A stretch of DNA of 20,058 nucleotides, taken from positions 1 to 20,058 of the IMG/VR virus record IMGVR_UViG_3300031787_001057. The stretch is one strand, 5' to 3'. Under the pieces are notes generated by a model. That model made no database searches. It was given only the letters and a program-made list of their open reading frames with translations, and was not told the origin of the DNA. The first letter of the stretch is position 1. Each line of letters begins with the position of its first letter. Position numbers and translations under genes: made by a program. The stretch is from a virus. This document shows positions 9,601 through 14,891 of this stretch, piece after piece.

Positions 9601-9829
9601 TGACGTGGCTTTTGCTCTACCGGGAGAACAGGTATTTTCCTTTATTTCAAATCCAGGAAATACAGGCGAGCTAAGTTTGGCAGAGTTAAAAGAACTTACA
9701 ACAACTGCAATTGGCGGTCGCGGTACATTCCCTAATGGTCCTGACGTATTGGCGATTAATGTGTATAAAGTATCTGGCACAGCGGTTAGCACCAGCATTA
9801 TTCTACGATGGGGTGAAGCGCAGGCTTAA
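3671..9829 (+). CDS. Giant multi-domain virion structural protein (2052 aa; fibre or baseplate periphery)
   Basis: The ATG follows an AGGA 9-12 nt upstream. The N-terminus has a helical region with C65 in a 'CTRDVGYFIDAILHDLKYGG' motif, then a 'DADFEYGLQPTKWQALGLL' segment near residue 300; both recur in huge structural proteins of marine T4-like phages. A three-copy repeat occupies about residues 585-860. W-T/Q/N-D/S-V motifs recur from residue 901 to about 1190, forming a likely seven-bladed beta-propeller. Later segments ('SHWGSALLTDGLFDEDRGYIF' and a 'NRAQLLLKSIAI' helix) are again of the marine structural type. The last 65 residues end in 'GRGTFPNGPDVLAINVY' and 'ILRWGEAQA', which I take as a C-terminal assembly domain. 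No catalytic site or signal peptide is seen. A role as a host-contacting adhesin or long-fibre/baseplate-wedge accessory is inference. The stop overlaps the convergent neighbour's stop by 4 nt. Confidence 0.75.
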   Translation: MAKKKLLNYVFEPGLSKDSNAFPNAYALLSANKAFIQAQVVAFINYNITNSISPYVGYTYAPAKCTRDVGYFIDAILHDLKYGGNVKIRQVADYFHIKGEPMIRGDVSPEITGQQYIRDIINNYIFTNNPVTPTYGQTVVEQVTNQSSGEQGAAARITSEFQILGNVIQNGPTAMATKVPGVSSIRILGSYLPSDVLLITNTNTGQILYNFADPSNTVNFEYKNGRSSGDGELLSDLDFPSWWQTTDTITTINLSEDTSTLSASTDLQIFVEEPYQTIRPWDFGTDAIERMRVAAPQAMLDADFEYGLQPTKWQALGLLRSYPSFYEIPATDLTINAITTDASATTGFFGASLITVSTNGSHGYSVGTPITVKGLSNNINGFSRAEGTFLVHSIPSAVAFTYYASAKVGSAVGESLFTSFAQIRQAGFYTGASIGAPVFSVASNGTTSTIVSVFDSPSSSLRIAYSGSAPTPGSPITGSTFIPAGTSVSAINGNAVATVYAKNDINPTDTSISLTSYTGVQGGMAFDNGSGDAVYINSILSGEANLSAACGLTLLGADGIDTGVTGTIVAAIGSLATFNVSRTAGEYTVTDAQDSTSNGINYAIGDQIRIDGNQVGGSIGTNDITITVSSIDSGGAIVGFTYSGLAVSGGETYTAVSQSSTTSTLGAGATITVIRTGGTGEYTVSLANGGADFVPADTVTWAGTSFGGTSPENDIVIQVNGVTGGAIVDWELVGTPVGVSGDAVYTTPPSNNLTNSGAGAEFTIERISGAYSSIVTDGGANYRNGNQILILGTDIGGASPLNDLLLTVANSSAGSIISASANGTPFTGDSFLIYPSLTLSESLTGELPTGTSLDVGAIGTVQVDFTSKHGLVPGATILSNITSTPAPEVTAVATNLPNSGTWTDVAGYNGRFVAIKSGSNGTAVSTNGTTWTVGGNLTASTTWTSIAVGPIGGITTFWVAIASGGTVANYSTDNGATWTVGGVLPSSGSWTSVAYFNSAFVAVRSGSTAAAYSTDGINWTAATLPSSSNWQDVSGGTVGTSAFFVAVATGGTAAAYSVDNGANWTASTLPSSTTWNAVTFGNSRFLTVAKNTAVAALSTNGTSWTSITLPVSGTWNDLIFGDDNFVIVADSGGLVLTSFTGETGGFTERSSAAAIAYEGIGFSTYSGASSKFVAVATGSSAAQAITLTSANHQLAAGPFVITEVPSDTRLRYPARSTGAINSTAAITGALYARPDTFFTHRPFDGGVQLGTGGPQYGSQAIRQSKKYIRYQSGKGMMYTTGALFAPSYNIASATATGLAANSIITVTTDDTDHGAQPGATIEIVGMVSFEYNGTYIVESVLSSRTFTVRSIVPLSTTTAELGSDTRMLAKTWHGSTVRVGAFDEQNGIFYQYDGQEMALVRRSSTQQLTGTVSANIESNLISGSGTRFAEQLKAGDKIVLRGMTHTVTGITSNTQMTVTPDWRGVNAISGAKLCLVTELLIPQHEWNMDKADGTGPSGYVFDVSRMQMIGIQYSWYAAGFIEFMIRGSDGKFIFLHRIRNSNVNTEAYMRTANLPVRYEVENASARSKLKTTINSSATSITLIDASRFPNAGTVYIDNEIISYSNRSGDTLTGCTRATTLSNFVAGLNRSFTGSVAASHSAGVGVNLISCTLTPTISHWGSALLTDGLFDEDRGYIFSYAAAAVSVTTTKQTAFMIRLAPSVSNALVGDLGERDLLNRAQLLLKSIAIAADTGTGNLVIEGVLNPRNYPANPSNIIWTGLSSSGAGGQPSFAQIALGGSINWGGVPLTTATAQVAGLVQSSVSTPALNPGPGGTYSNSFRIDRNTFIITNAQYDASGLQIGDILINGTYLVGNRTVTNAQRTALTISTVPYTIITMNANASANSPNNTGISVTTQIPQTASSYPSTNYLFFTNASWNSSGASIGTRVDTTTTQFPAGTSVSAVTTRTLGFTTVRRVTFTQNANTTVAAAANITFQFGDVAFALPGEQVFSFISNPGNTGELSLAELKELTTTAIGGRGTFPNGPDVLAINVYKVSGTAVSTSIILRWGEAQA
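5423..6175 (+). repeat. Three tandem ~90-residue repeats inside the giant structural protein
   Basis: Copies start at residues 585, 680 and 769 of the 2052-aa protein. Each begins G-x-Y-[ST]-[VS], continues through a Gly/Asn turn ('NGINYAIGDQI', 'GGADFVPADTV', 'GGANYRNGNQI') and then a GG-x-[SG]-x-x-ND-[ILV] motif. Copies 1 and 2 then have GGAIV before the next strand; copy 3 has AGSII. Similarity is at protein level; the DNA copies have diverged, so this is an old duplication and not a recombining array. Confidence 0.7.
6350..7240 (+). repeat. Beta-propeller repeat region (about seven blades)
   Basis: Within the 2052-aa protein, units of 40-47 residues start at about residues 901, 941, 988, 1028, 1073 and 1113, with a degenerate seventh near 1147. 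Each good unit reads S/T-x-W-x-x-[VI]-x-[FYG]-x-x-x-F-[VL]-[AT]-V followed by [ST]-[TV]-[DN]-G-x-x-WT. That is the pattern of BNR/Ycf48-like propeller blades. Propellers usually offer a binding face, so sugar or protein binding at the host surface is plausible but unproven. Confidence 0.7.
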
Positions 9830-10104
9830 TTTTGCTTGATGCGTTCCCAGTGAGTAAGTTTCTGATCTAAAGATTTTTTGATTGTCATCAAATTTGATCG
9901 TAGATCAGAAACTTCACTGTTTATTCTTCCAGTAATAAACATACTTTCGTGACTACGATCAATGTAAGAAACTTGTTCTTTTAACTGCACCAATAGATTA
10001 ATTAATTCTTTTTGTGCAATCGGGTCGGATATTTTAATAATCCGTTCTTGATAATTTTTATAGTCGTCTGTAAAACGTTGACTATTTTGTATTTTTGGAA
10101 TCAT
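9826..10104 (-). CDS. Small helical protein of unknown function (92 aa)
   Basis: I do not recognise a named family. The product is charged and predicted mostly helical: a 'DPIAQKELINLLVQLKEQVSYID' heptad-like stretch around residues 27-49 and 'NSEVSDLRSNLMTIKKSLDQKL' near the C-terminus could form a coiled coil. It has no membrane segment, signal peptide or Cys cluster. The start overlaps the 3' end of the upstream Nudix-like gene by 23 nt in another frame, so it is probably translationally coupled and is the last gene of the gp14-gp15 operon. Its stop shares TTAA with the stop of the convergent 2052-aa gene. Position suggests a small assembly factor, chaperone or virion component; nothing in the sequence proves this. 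Confidence 0.6.
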   Translation of the reverse strand: MIPKIQNSQRFTDDYKNYQERIIKISDPIAQKELINLLVQLKEQVSYIDRSHESMFITGRINSEVSDLRSNLMTIKKSLDQKLTHWERIKQN

Positions 10105-10474
10105 TTTCTAGCACCATTATAGTATCAATTTTTGCTCTTATCAGCGGATTATTTAAGGTGGTTTTCAGTCCACCATGCAAGTTTTTTGGCAGGCATTCAA
10201 AACTTGCCCAACAAATAGTTTGACTGGCAGAAGTTAAAAACTCACTATCAGTTAGACAAACATATGTACCGTATTCAAACCCTCGATCCTCACTAAGATA
10301 TAATTCTATAGGTAATATTCTTCCTATAGAATATGCATCTAATAATTCTTGAGCGTCCTCTAACAATGAAGCCTGTCTAGGAAATGTGGGCACAGTCCAC
10401 TTTTGATCCTCTAAGATCAACAGCAGTCTATTTGTATTTTTAGCGAGAAATAATAACCCAGCACGTTGTTGCAT
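10082..10474 (-). CDS. Nudix-fold-like protein lacking a Nudix box (130 aa)
   Basis: The layout imitates a Nudix hydrolase of marine T4-like phages. It opens with an 'AGLLFLAKNTNRLLLILED' strand pair (residues 5-23), then W26-T-V-P, where active enzymes have W-x-x-P-G-G, then a helix 'ASLLEDAQELLDAYSIG'. A strand pair containing 'GTYVCLT' follows, and near the end 'FECLPKNLHGGLKTTL', like the 'W..L..LP.PLH.G' tail of those enzymes. The catalytic G-x5-E-x7-RE-x2-EE-x-G box is absent: the glycines are replaced by Phe-Pro-Arg and there is no REXXEE. Hydrolase activity is therefore unlikely. It starts 7 nt after the gp15-like stop and overlaps the next gene by 23 nt, so it sits in a neck/tail-completion operon. 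A binding or structural role is inferred. The Nudix relationship itself is moderate-confidence. Confidence 0.55.
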   Translation of the reverse strand: MQQRAGLLFLAKNTNRLLLILEDQKWTVPTFPRQASLLEDAQELLDAYSIGRILPIELYLSEDRGFEYGTYVCLTDSEFLTSASQTICWASFECLPKNLHGGLKTTLNNPLIRAKIDTIMVLENDSKNTK

Positions 10475-10481
10475 CTATTAC

Positions 10482-12122
10482 TTATTGCGGATCCAGATCA
10501 AGTCTCCAGTATCCTGACGCATATTCGCCTTCAAAACTCTTCATCCATTGTCCGTCGGCTCCCCAACGATATTGGATACCAGTTTTTAAATTTTGGAAAA
10601 GAATGCTGATTTCTAAAAATTTATCGTTATCCGAAGGAATAGCTGTATTTTCTTCTTGAGTTATATTGGCTGTGGCACGATAGGCAACACCGTCGTATAT
10701 CACAATTTGGTTTAGACTATATGCAATTAATGAATATTGAGAAGGCAAGGGATTTGAAACAACCCATGTAAGCATTAGATTGACCCATTCAGTACCACTC
10801 CACTCTATAATACTGTTAGCTGCAATAACTGGATCGCTACCGTTTAAATTTTTCCATGCATCTGGACCATCATATGTAAACTGTGGATTAAACGGTGGAT
10901 TTTTAACAACGGTACCAACTGATGTACTAGGATTAACATCGTCGAGCACCAAATATCTTACACCTGCTACGATAGCTTGATCAGACGATTCTTTATTGGG
11001 TCTTTTAGGATTGAACTTGTAGGGATCAACAATAGCATCAACGGTGGTTCTTCCACTAGGATATACTGAGCTGTATAATACAGTATTAGATGGTCGATCT
11101 TCTAGGCTAACGAGCAATCGAGTAGGATCTAGTTCGTTTACTACAAATGTACCACCTAACTCATTACCGTCAGCTTGCAAAAAGAATATTTTACTGATCC
11201 CAGAAATATATCCACCGTACATGTTTATAACGGTATTCCAATCAACTAGTTCTCCAGTCTTTGTAGGAGGTTCTAATTTGTTAGCTATTATAACTTCATT
11301 AGGAGAAACAATAGAAACATCAAAATCATTGTCTTGATCATTATTGCTCTTTAATAATAGAACTCTAAAACGCCCGTTGACATTTCTAGTATGAATTGTG
11401 TTGCCTGTGCCGGCATAGATTAAATCATCTAGTGATAATATGTCGCCTGTTTCGCCAAACACGTTGGCAACAATGTTTCTAATAACTCCAAGTTTCTTAA
11501 CTTTGGCAGGTGGACTAATATAGATAGGCATTTTAAATTCTATTGAACAAATATCTATTTCGCTTTCGTTGCCTTGTGGTATTGTTCTTGAACTGAAATT
11601 AAGAGTTGAAAGATCTATAACACTGAGACTGGTCCAGTCAATGTAGTTGTCCGTAGTTTGAATTTCTAAACTGGGATTAAACAACACCAGTATCTGTTCC
11701 ATTAGTTGAAGTTTCTGATCAGTGTTTGAAGTCCATATATCTGCTTTCATAGATAATTTAAACGGAGTGGGCATTAGTCTTTCAACGGTATAGCCTGCAC
11801 CTTGGTAGTTTTTATAACCAACTTCTCCGTTTTCTTCAGTCCAAGCACGTTCACTGATATTTAACTTGCTGACAAAACTAGCATCAGCTAGTCTACTAGT
11901 ATCCATTTCTAATCCACTAATATAGCAAGCAATTTTAGGCACAGTGGACATTTTATTTTCTGAATTTTCTTTGATAATAGCAGCCACTTGTCTAGTCATG
12001 TCGCCATACATCACTGGCACATGGCGTATAGTTCCGTCGCCAGTTTTATATTTGAAACCTATGAACACACGCATGAATTGTGTGACATATCGTCTTATCT
12101 GCCCATCATAAAAATAATCCAT
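10482..12122 (-). CDS. 15: gp15-like tail sheath stabilizer/completion protein with C-terminal extension (546 aa)
   Basis: The N-terminal ~220 residues match the gp15 pattern. 'YFYDGQIRRYVTQFMRVF' is followed by 'VPVMYGDMTRQVAAII..NS', a 'P.P..L' strand, 'WTSNTDQKLQLMEQILVLFNP' and 'EIQTTDNYIDWTSL', ending in 'FKMPIYISPPA'. In T4, gp15 (272 aa) forms a hexamer that caps tube and sheath after gp3 and presents the docking face for the neck. This protein is twice that length. Residues beyond ~222 form an extension holding 'EWSGTEWVNL' (about 437-446) and 'YSLNQIVIYDGVAYRAT' (about 468-484), which resemble small carbohydrate-binding or display modules, and a Trp-rich end ('YRWGADGQWM', 'GYWRLDLDPQ'). 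Its ATG shares one base with the gp14-like stop (TAATG), indicating translational coupling. Identity of the first half is strong; the extension is unassigned. Confidence 0.8.
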   Translation of the reverse strand: MDYFYDGQIRRYVTQFMRVFIGFKYKTGDGTIRHVPVMYGDMTRQVAAIIKENSENKMSTVPKIACYISGLEMDTSRLADASFVSKLNISERAWTEENGEVGYKNYQGAGYTVERLMPTPFKLSMKADIWTSNTDQKLQLMEQILVLFNPSLEIQTTDNYIDWTSLSVIDLSTLNFSSRTIPQGNESEIDICSIEFKMPIYISPPAKVKKLGVIRNIVANVFGETGDILSLDDLIYAGTGNTIHTRNVNGRFRVLLLKSNNDQDNDFDVSIVSPNEVIIANKLEPPTKTGELVDWNTVINMYGGYISGISKIFFLQADGNELGGTFVVNELDPTRLLVSLEDRPSNTVLYSSVYPSGRTTVDAIVDPYKFNPKRPNKESSDQAIVAGVRYLVLDDVNPSTSVGTVVKNPPFNPQFTYDGPDAWKNLNGSDPVIAANSIIEWSGTEWVNLMLTWVVSNPLPSQYSLIAYSLNQIVIYDGVAYRATANITQEENTAIPSDNDKFLEISILFQNLKTGIQYRWGADGQWMKSFEGEYASGYWRLDLDPQ

Positions 12123-13387
12123 TACTCGTCCGCCTTTGGTCTAAGCGCCTTACTAAGGCTTTGCTTCTCTTTAATTGTGTGCCCGTTAACATTGGCCTCA
12201 GCATTGTTATTAATAAAACTAGTCTTTTGTGTTAATCTTACTTCTTTGTCTAAGAATACGTTGTCGGGTGACCCACCATTAATAACATCCTCGTGTCCCA
12301 TATTACTCATAGTCATTCGATTTACATCCTCTACTTTTATCCATCTAGTGCCGTTGTATCTAAACAATCTCTTAGGTAGATAATCTGTTCTTAAACAGAA
12401 CTGCCCGATAGACGGAGTAATAGGAAATGTAATTCCTGCGGTAAATGGCGCACCGTTTGGTGGAATACCGTCGCCGTCACCTGTCATAGGACCGTTGTAT
12501 TCTGGACTCTGATATATGGTACTAGCAGTTGCTCCCACATATATTGGATTGTTATCGTCGTCAAACAACAAATTACCGTTGGCATCTGTTGCTTGAGTTT
12601 GATGACTGGCAAGATTTATTGTACCCGATGCATCTACAAGTTCTACCCTGCCATTATCATCTTTTTGTATCATGTAATGACGTGTAGTATCGTATCCACT
12701 TTTAGGAGCATCACTTTCTGCTTGATCAAGAACTGCCTGTGTAATCTGCATTTCTTTTTCATATGTTGACATGATATCACGCAATGTTTTATCGCTGCCT
12801 TCTCCGGCAACACCATCTAGAATGTCTTTAAATTCTTGACTGTCAACTAAAGGTTTGCATTTTGCACGATAAAGATGTGGATACCAAGTTACTGAAAATC
12901 CTTCAGCAGCTCGGCTAACTTCTTCTATGACGAAAAATCTTTTTAACGCAAACTGTAAATCGTTAAGTGCATACTCGTCTTTTAAGTGAGGAAGTTCAAT
13001 GACATCTCCTGCAATAATTTTACGGCCTAATTTTTCCACAGTGTCATTGATGTGAAAGGTGATAAAAATAGTGTCGTTTTGTAGGAACAAGCCAAACTGG
13101 CTTAGATTAAAATCTATATCTTGTAGACTATAAACTCCACGCAACTGATAAATGTCGGGATCGTATTTTCTGTCTCTATTTTCTAAAAATAGTAGGTCTT
13201 GAATATTGCTTACACTATCTCCTGTATAATTAGGAGTAGATGGTGTGTTTTCAGAACTTGTACCGGGCCCTATATACTTATGAACAAGTACATCCGTACC
13301 GCCAACCTGGAACATTTCCCAGGCGGTTTTATCTATAAATTTGTAGTCATTGCCCTTTTCGGGACGGTAAAGAGAGAGTCTTGGCAT
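12122..13387 (-). CDS. 14: gp14-like neck protein (421 aa)
   Basis: I start at the ATG at 13387 (MPRLSLYRPEKG). An in-frame ATG at 13447 would add 20 residues but runs over the divergent gp13 gene and the promoter gap. The core (residues ~65-185) holds 'FLENRDRKYDPDIYQLRG', 'DIDFNLSQFGLFL', 'IFITFHINDTVEKLGRK', 'GDVIELPHLKDEYAL' and 'FSVTWYPHLYRAKC'. The sequence 'FGL..ND..FI', then GD-x-I-x-x-P, then a strand pair matches the T4 gp14 plan, and close relatives in marine phages are labelled neck proteins. T4 gp14 is 256 aa; this one has a helix-rich middle and, near residues 325-352, a 'GQFCLRTDYLPKRLFRYNG.RW' module also seen in the sheath. It would join gp13 in closing the head. It is the first gene of the - strand operon and lacks a clear Shine-Dalgarno. 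A different neck or adaptor component is possible. Confidence 0.62.
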   Translation of the reverse strand: MPRLSLYRPEKGNDYKFIDKTAWEMFQVGGTDVLVHKYIGPGTSSENTPSTPNYTGDSVSNIQDLLFLENRDRKYDPDIYQLRGVYSLQDIDFNLSQFGLFLQNDTIFITFHINDTVEKLGRKIIAGDVIELPHLKDEYALNDLQFALKRFFVIEEVSRAAEGFSVTWYPHLYRAKCKPLVDSQEFKDILDGVAGEGSDKTLRDIMSTYEKEMQITQAVLDQAESDAPKSGYDTTRHYMIQKDDNGRVELVDASGTINLASHQTQATDANGNLLFDDDNNPIYVGATASTIYQSPEYNGPMTGDGDGIPPNGAPFTAGITFPITPSIGQFCLRTDYLPKRLFRYNGTRWIKVEDVNRMTMSNMGHEDVINGGSPDNVFLDKEVRLTQKTSFINNNAEANVNGHTIKEKQSLSKALRPKADE

Positions 13388-13394
13388 AGTAGTA

Positions 13395-13402
13395 TATTTA
13401 CC
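13395..13402 (-). promoter_or_regulatory. Late-promoter-like box GGTAAATA for the gp14 operon
   Basis: Read on the - strand, GGTAAATA ends 7 nt before the gp14 ATG. With T4 late-promoter geometry (box at about -13 to -6) transcription would begin within 2 nt of the start codon. There is no Shine-Dalgarno. The box matches TATAAATA at 6 of 8 positions. Confidence 0.4.
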
Positions 13403-13407
13403 GCTAC

Positions 13408-13415
13408 GATAAATA
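13408..13415 (+). promoter_or_regulatory. Late-promoter-like box GATAAATA for gp13
   Basis: GATAAATA matches T4 TATAAATA at 7 of 8 positions and lies in the 33-bp divergent gap. It ends exactly 5 nt before the gp13 ATG, so with T4 spacing the A of ATG would be +1. No Shine-Dalgarno is seen. The same spacing occurs for the genes starting at 15173 (- strand) and 19397. Confidence 0.55.
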
Positions 13416-13420
13416 ACAGT

Positions 13421-14179
13421 ATGAGCCAAATTGATCAATCCAAACAAAGCGTGTACGATTACTGTAAAACCATGCTGGGCGACGGCATGATTGATGTAGA
13501 ACTAGATCCTATACACTACGAAACTGCCCTAACCCGCAGTCTAGGCGTTTTCCGCCAACGTTCAGATAATGCTGTAGAAGAAAGCTATATGTTTTTGACA
13601 CTTCAAGAAAATCAAAACGACTATATTCTACCAAAAGAAGTTCAGCAGGTACGACAGATTTTTAGACGATCAGTGGGCTCAAGAACCGGCAATGGTACTG
13701 GTGGCACTGTATTTGAACCATTCAACTTGGCCTATACAAATACCTATTTGTTATCATCAACAAACATGGGCGGCCTACTAACCTATGAATTGTTTAGTCA
13801 GTATCAGGAACTAGTAGGCAAAATGTTTGGATCATTTATTGGTTTTAATTGGCATCCACAGAGTCGAAAACTAACAATCTTACAGCGTCCCCGTGGATTT
13901 GAAGAAATCATGATACAGGTTTATAATACTAAGCCCGACTTTGCCATCATTGAAGATACCTATGCAGGGCAATGGATCAAAGACTATACATTGGCCAACT
14001 GTAAAATGATGCTTGGACAGGCACGTGAAAAATTTGCTCAAATTGCAGGACCCGGAGGCGGCAGCAGTCTCAACGGCGCTGCTATGAAATCAGAAGCAAC
14101 TGCTGATTTGGAAAGATTGACTAAAGAACTAGAAACGCTAGTATCAGGTGGCAGCGGATACACATTCATAATTGGTTAA
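13421..14179 (+). CDS. 13: gp13-like neck protein (252 aa)
   Basis: The ATG at 13421 (MSQIDQSKQSVYDYC) is chosen because upstream in-frame codons run through the 5' part of the opposite-strand gp14 gene and do not look like protein. The N-terminal helix pair ('YDYCKTMLGDGMIDVELDPIHYETALTRSLGVFRQRS') is the head-completion pattern in which an 'LG..V..VELD..H...A..ALE.YRQ' segment precedes a beta core. The core has 'DYILPKEVQQVRQIF' and 'SFIGFNWHPQSRKLTILQRP'. The C-terminus has 'AGQWIKDYTLANCKMMLGQAREKF', an all-helical strap, then a coiled segment before the stop. T4 gp13 is 309 aa and binds gp14 on the portal after DNA packaging. It is divergent from gp14 and adjacent to it, which supports the call. 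It could also be a gp13 paralogue from a marine-only neck protein. Confidence 0.65.
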   Translation: MSQIDQSKQSVYDYCKTMLGDGMIDVELDPIHYETALTRSLGVFRQRSDNAVEESYMFLTLQENQNDYILPKEVQQVRQIFRRSVGSRTGNGTGGTVFEPFNLAYTNTYLLSSTNMGGLLTYELFSQYQELVGKMFGSFIGFNWHPQSRKLTILQRPRGFEEIMIQVYNTKPDFAIIEDTYAGQWIKDYTLANCKMMLGQAREKFAQIAGPGGGSSLNGAAMKSEATADLERLTKELETLVSGGSGYTFIIG

Positions 14180-14185
14180 ATTTAT

Positions 14186-14214
14186 TTGACCTTATAAACT
14201 TTCTATAGTATAAT
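14186..14214 (+). promoter_or_regulatory. Sigma70-type promoter for the dNMP kinase gene
   Basis: The -35 element TTGACC (14186-14191) has 5 of 6 consensus bases. The -10 element TATAAT (14209-14214) is perfect, with a 17-bp spacer. Transcription would start near 14221, giving a leader of about 14 nt that includes AGGAG at 14224-14228, 6 nt before the ATG. This looks like an early promoter for host RNA polymerase, unlike the NTAAATA boxes nearby. Confidence 0.8.
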
Positions 14215-14234
14215 GTATCTAATAGGAGACATTT

Positions 14235-14891
14235 ATGATTATAGGAATATGCGGATTTATTGGCAGCGGCAAGGACACAGTCGCTGACTATCTAGTTAAC
14301 TTCCACGAATTTAGAAGAGAAAGTTTTGCATCAACACTAAAAGATGCTGTTGCCCATGTATTCGGCTGGGACAGAACCATGTTAGAAGGGCGCACTAAAG
14401 AAGCTCGCGAATGGCGAGAGCAAGTTGATACTTGGTGGGCTGAACGATTAGACATGCCTACATTAACTCCTAGATGGGTATTACAATATTGGGGTACAGA
14501 AGTTTGCCGTAAAGCATTTCATGATGATATCTGGATTGCCAGTTTAGAAAACAAAATACGCAATAGTAAAGATCATGTGGTAATTAGTGATTGTCGTTTT
14601 CCTAACGAAATTGAAGCTATTAAAAAAGCAGGTGGAAAAATTTATTGGGTGCAGCGAGGTGATCTACCCGCATGGTATGAAGACGCCCTTAGCGCAAATC
14701 AAGGCAACAACGTTGGATTAAATTCTATGAAAATGAAAAAGATCCATGCCAGCGAGTGGGCATGGATTGGTTGTAAATTTGATGGAATTATAGATAACAA
14801 CGGATCTATTGATGAATTATATGATCGATCAAAAGGCCTAGTAATCGGCGACGAGATCCCCTTGCCGCCACATTATTCCGTCCTTGCCTAA
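14235..14891 (+). CDS. 1: Deoxynucleoside monophosphate kinase, T4 gp1 type (218 aa)
   Basis: The protein begins with a P-loop, GFIGSGKDT (residues 7-15, K13), directly after the first strand. It then has 'FASTLKDAVAHVFGWDR', a typical lid/base region of gp1-type kinases, 'PRWVLQYWGTEVCRK' in the middle, 'VISDCRFPNE' at 116-125 as the second nucleotide-binding strand, and a C-terminal helix. T4 gp1 (241 aa) phosphorylates dTMP, dGMP and hydroxymethyl-dCMP to diphosphates; the substrate range here is unknown. It is cytosolic and supplies DNA precursors early in infection. It sits between late genes but has its own sigma70-type promoter and a strong Shine-Dalgarno. Its last 54 nt overlap the 3' end of the opposite-strand HNH gene. 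No motif is damaged, so it is probably active. Confidence 0.88.
   Translation: MIIGICGFIGSGKDTVADYLVNFHEFRRESFASTLKDAVAHVFGWDRTMLEGRTKEAREWREQVDTWWAERLDMPTLTPRWVLQYWGTEVCRKAFHDDIWIASLENKIRNSKDHVVISDCRFPNEIEAIKKAGGKIYWVQRGDLPAWYEDALSANQGNNVGLNSMKMKKIHASEWAWIGCKFDGIIDNNGSIDELYDRSKGLVIGDEIPLPPHYSVLA

Noticed and set aside
4954-9798. Several 60-83 codon - strand ORFs inside the 2052-aa gene
   Set aside because: They are antisense products of Thr/Ala/Ser-rich codons, with no start signals or recognisable motifs.
10780-11337. Two + strand ORFs opposite the gp15 extension
   Set aside because: They are antisense shadows with no family resemblance or start signals.
11988-12383. 131-codon + strand ORF opposite the gp15/gp14 junction
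   Set aside because: It is antisense to two recognised genes, has low-complexity hydrophobic content and no ribosome site.
13199-13420. 74-codon upstream extension of the gp13 frame on the + strand
   Set aside because: It runs through the opposite-strand gp14 5' end and the divergent promoter gap; its composition is unlike the rest and the ATG at 13421 fits the family N-terminus.
13388-13447. 20-residue N-terminal extension of the gp14-like gene from an ATG at 13447
   Set aside because: It would overlap the gp13 start and cross both late boxes; MPRLSLY at 13387 is the more natural family start.
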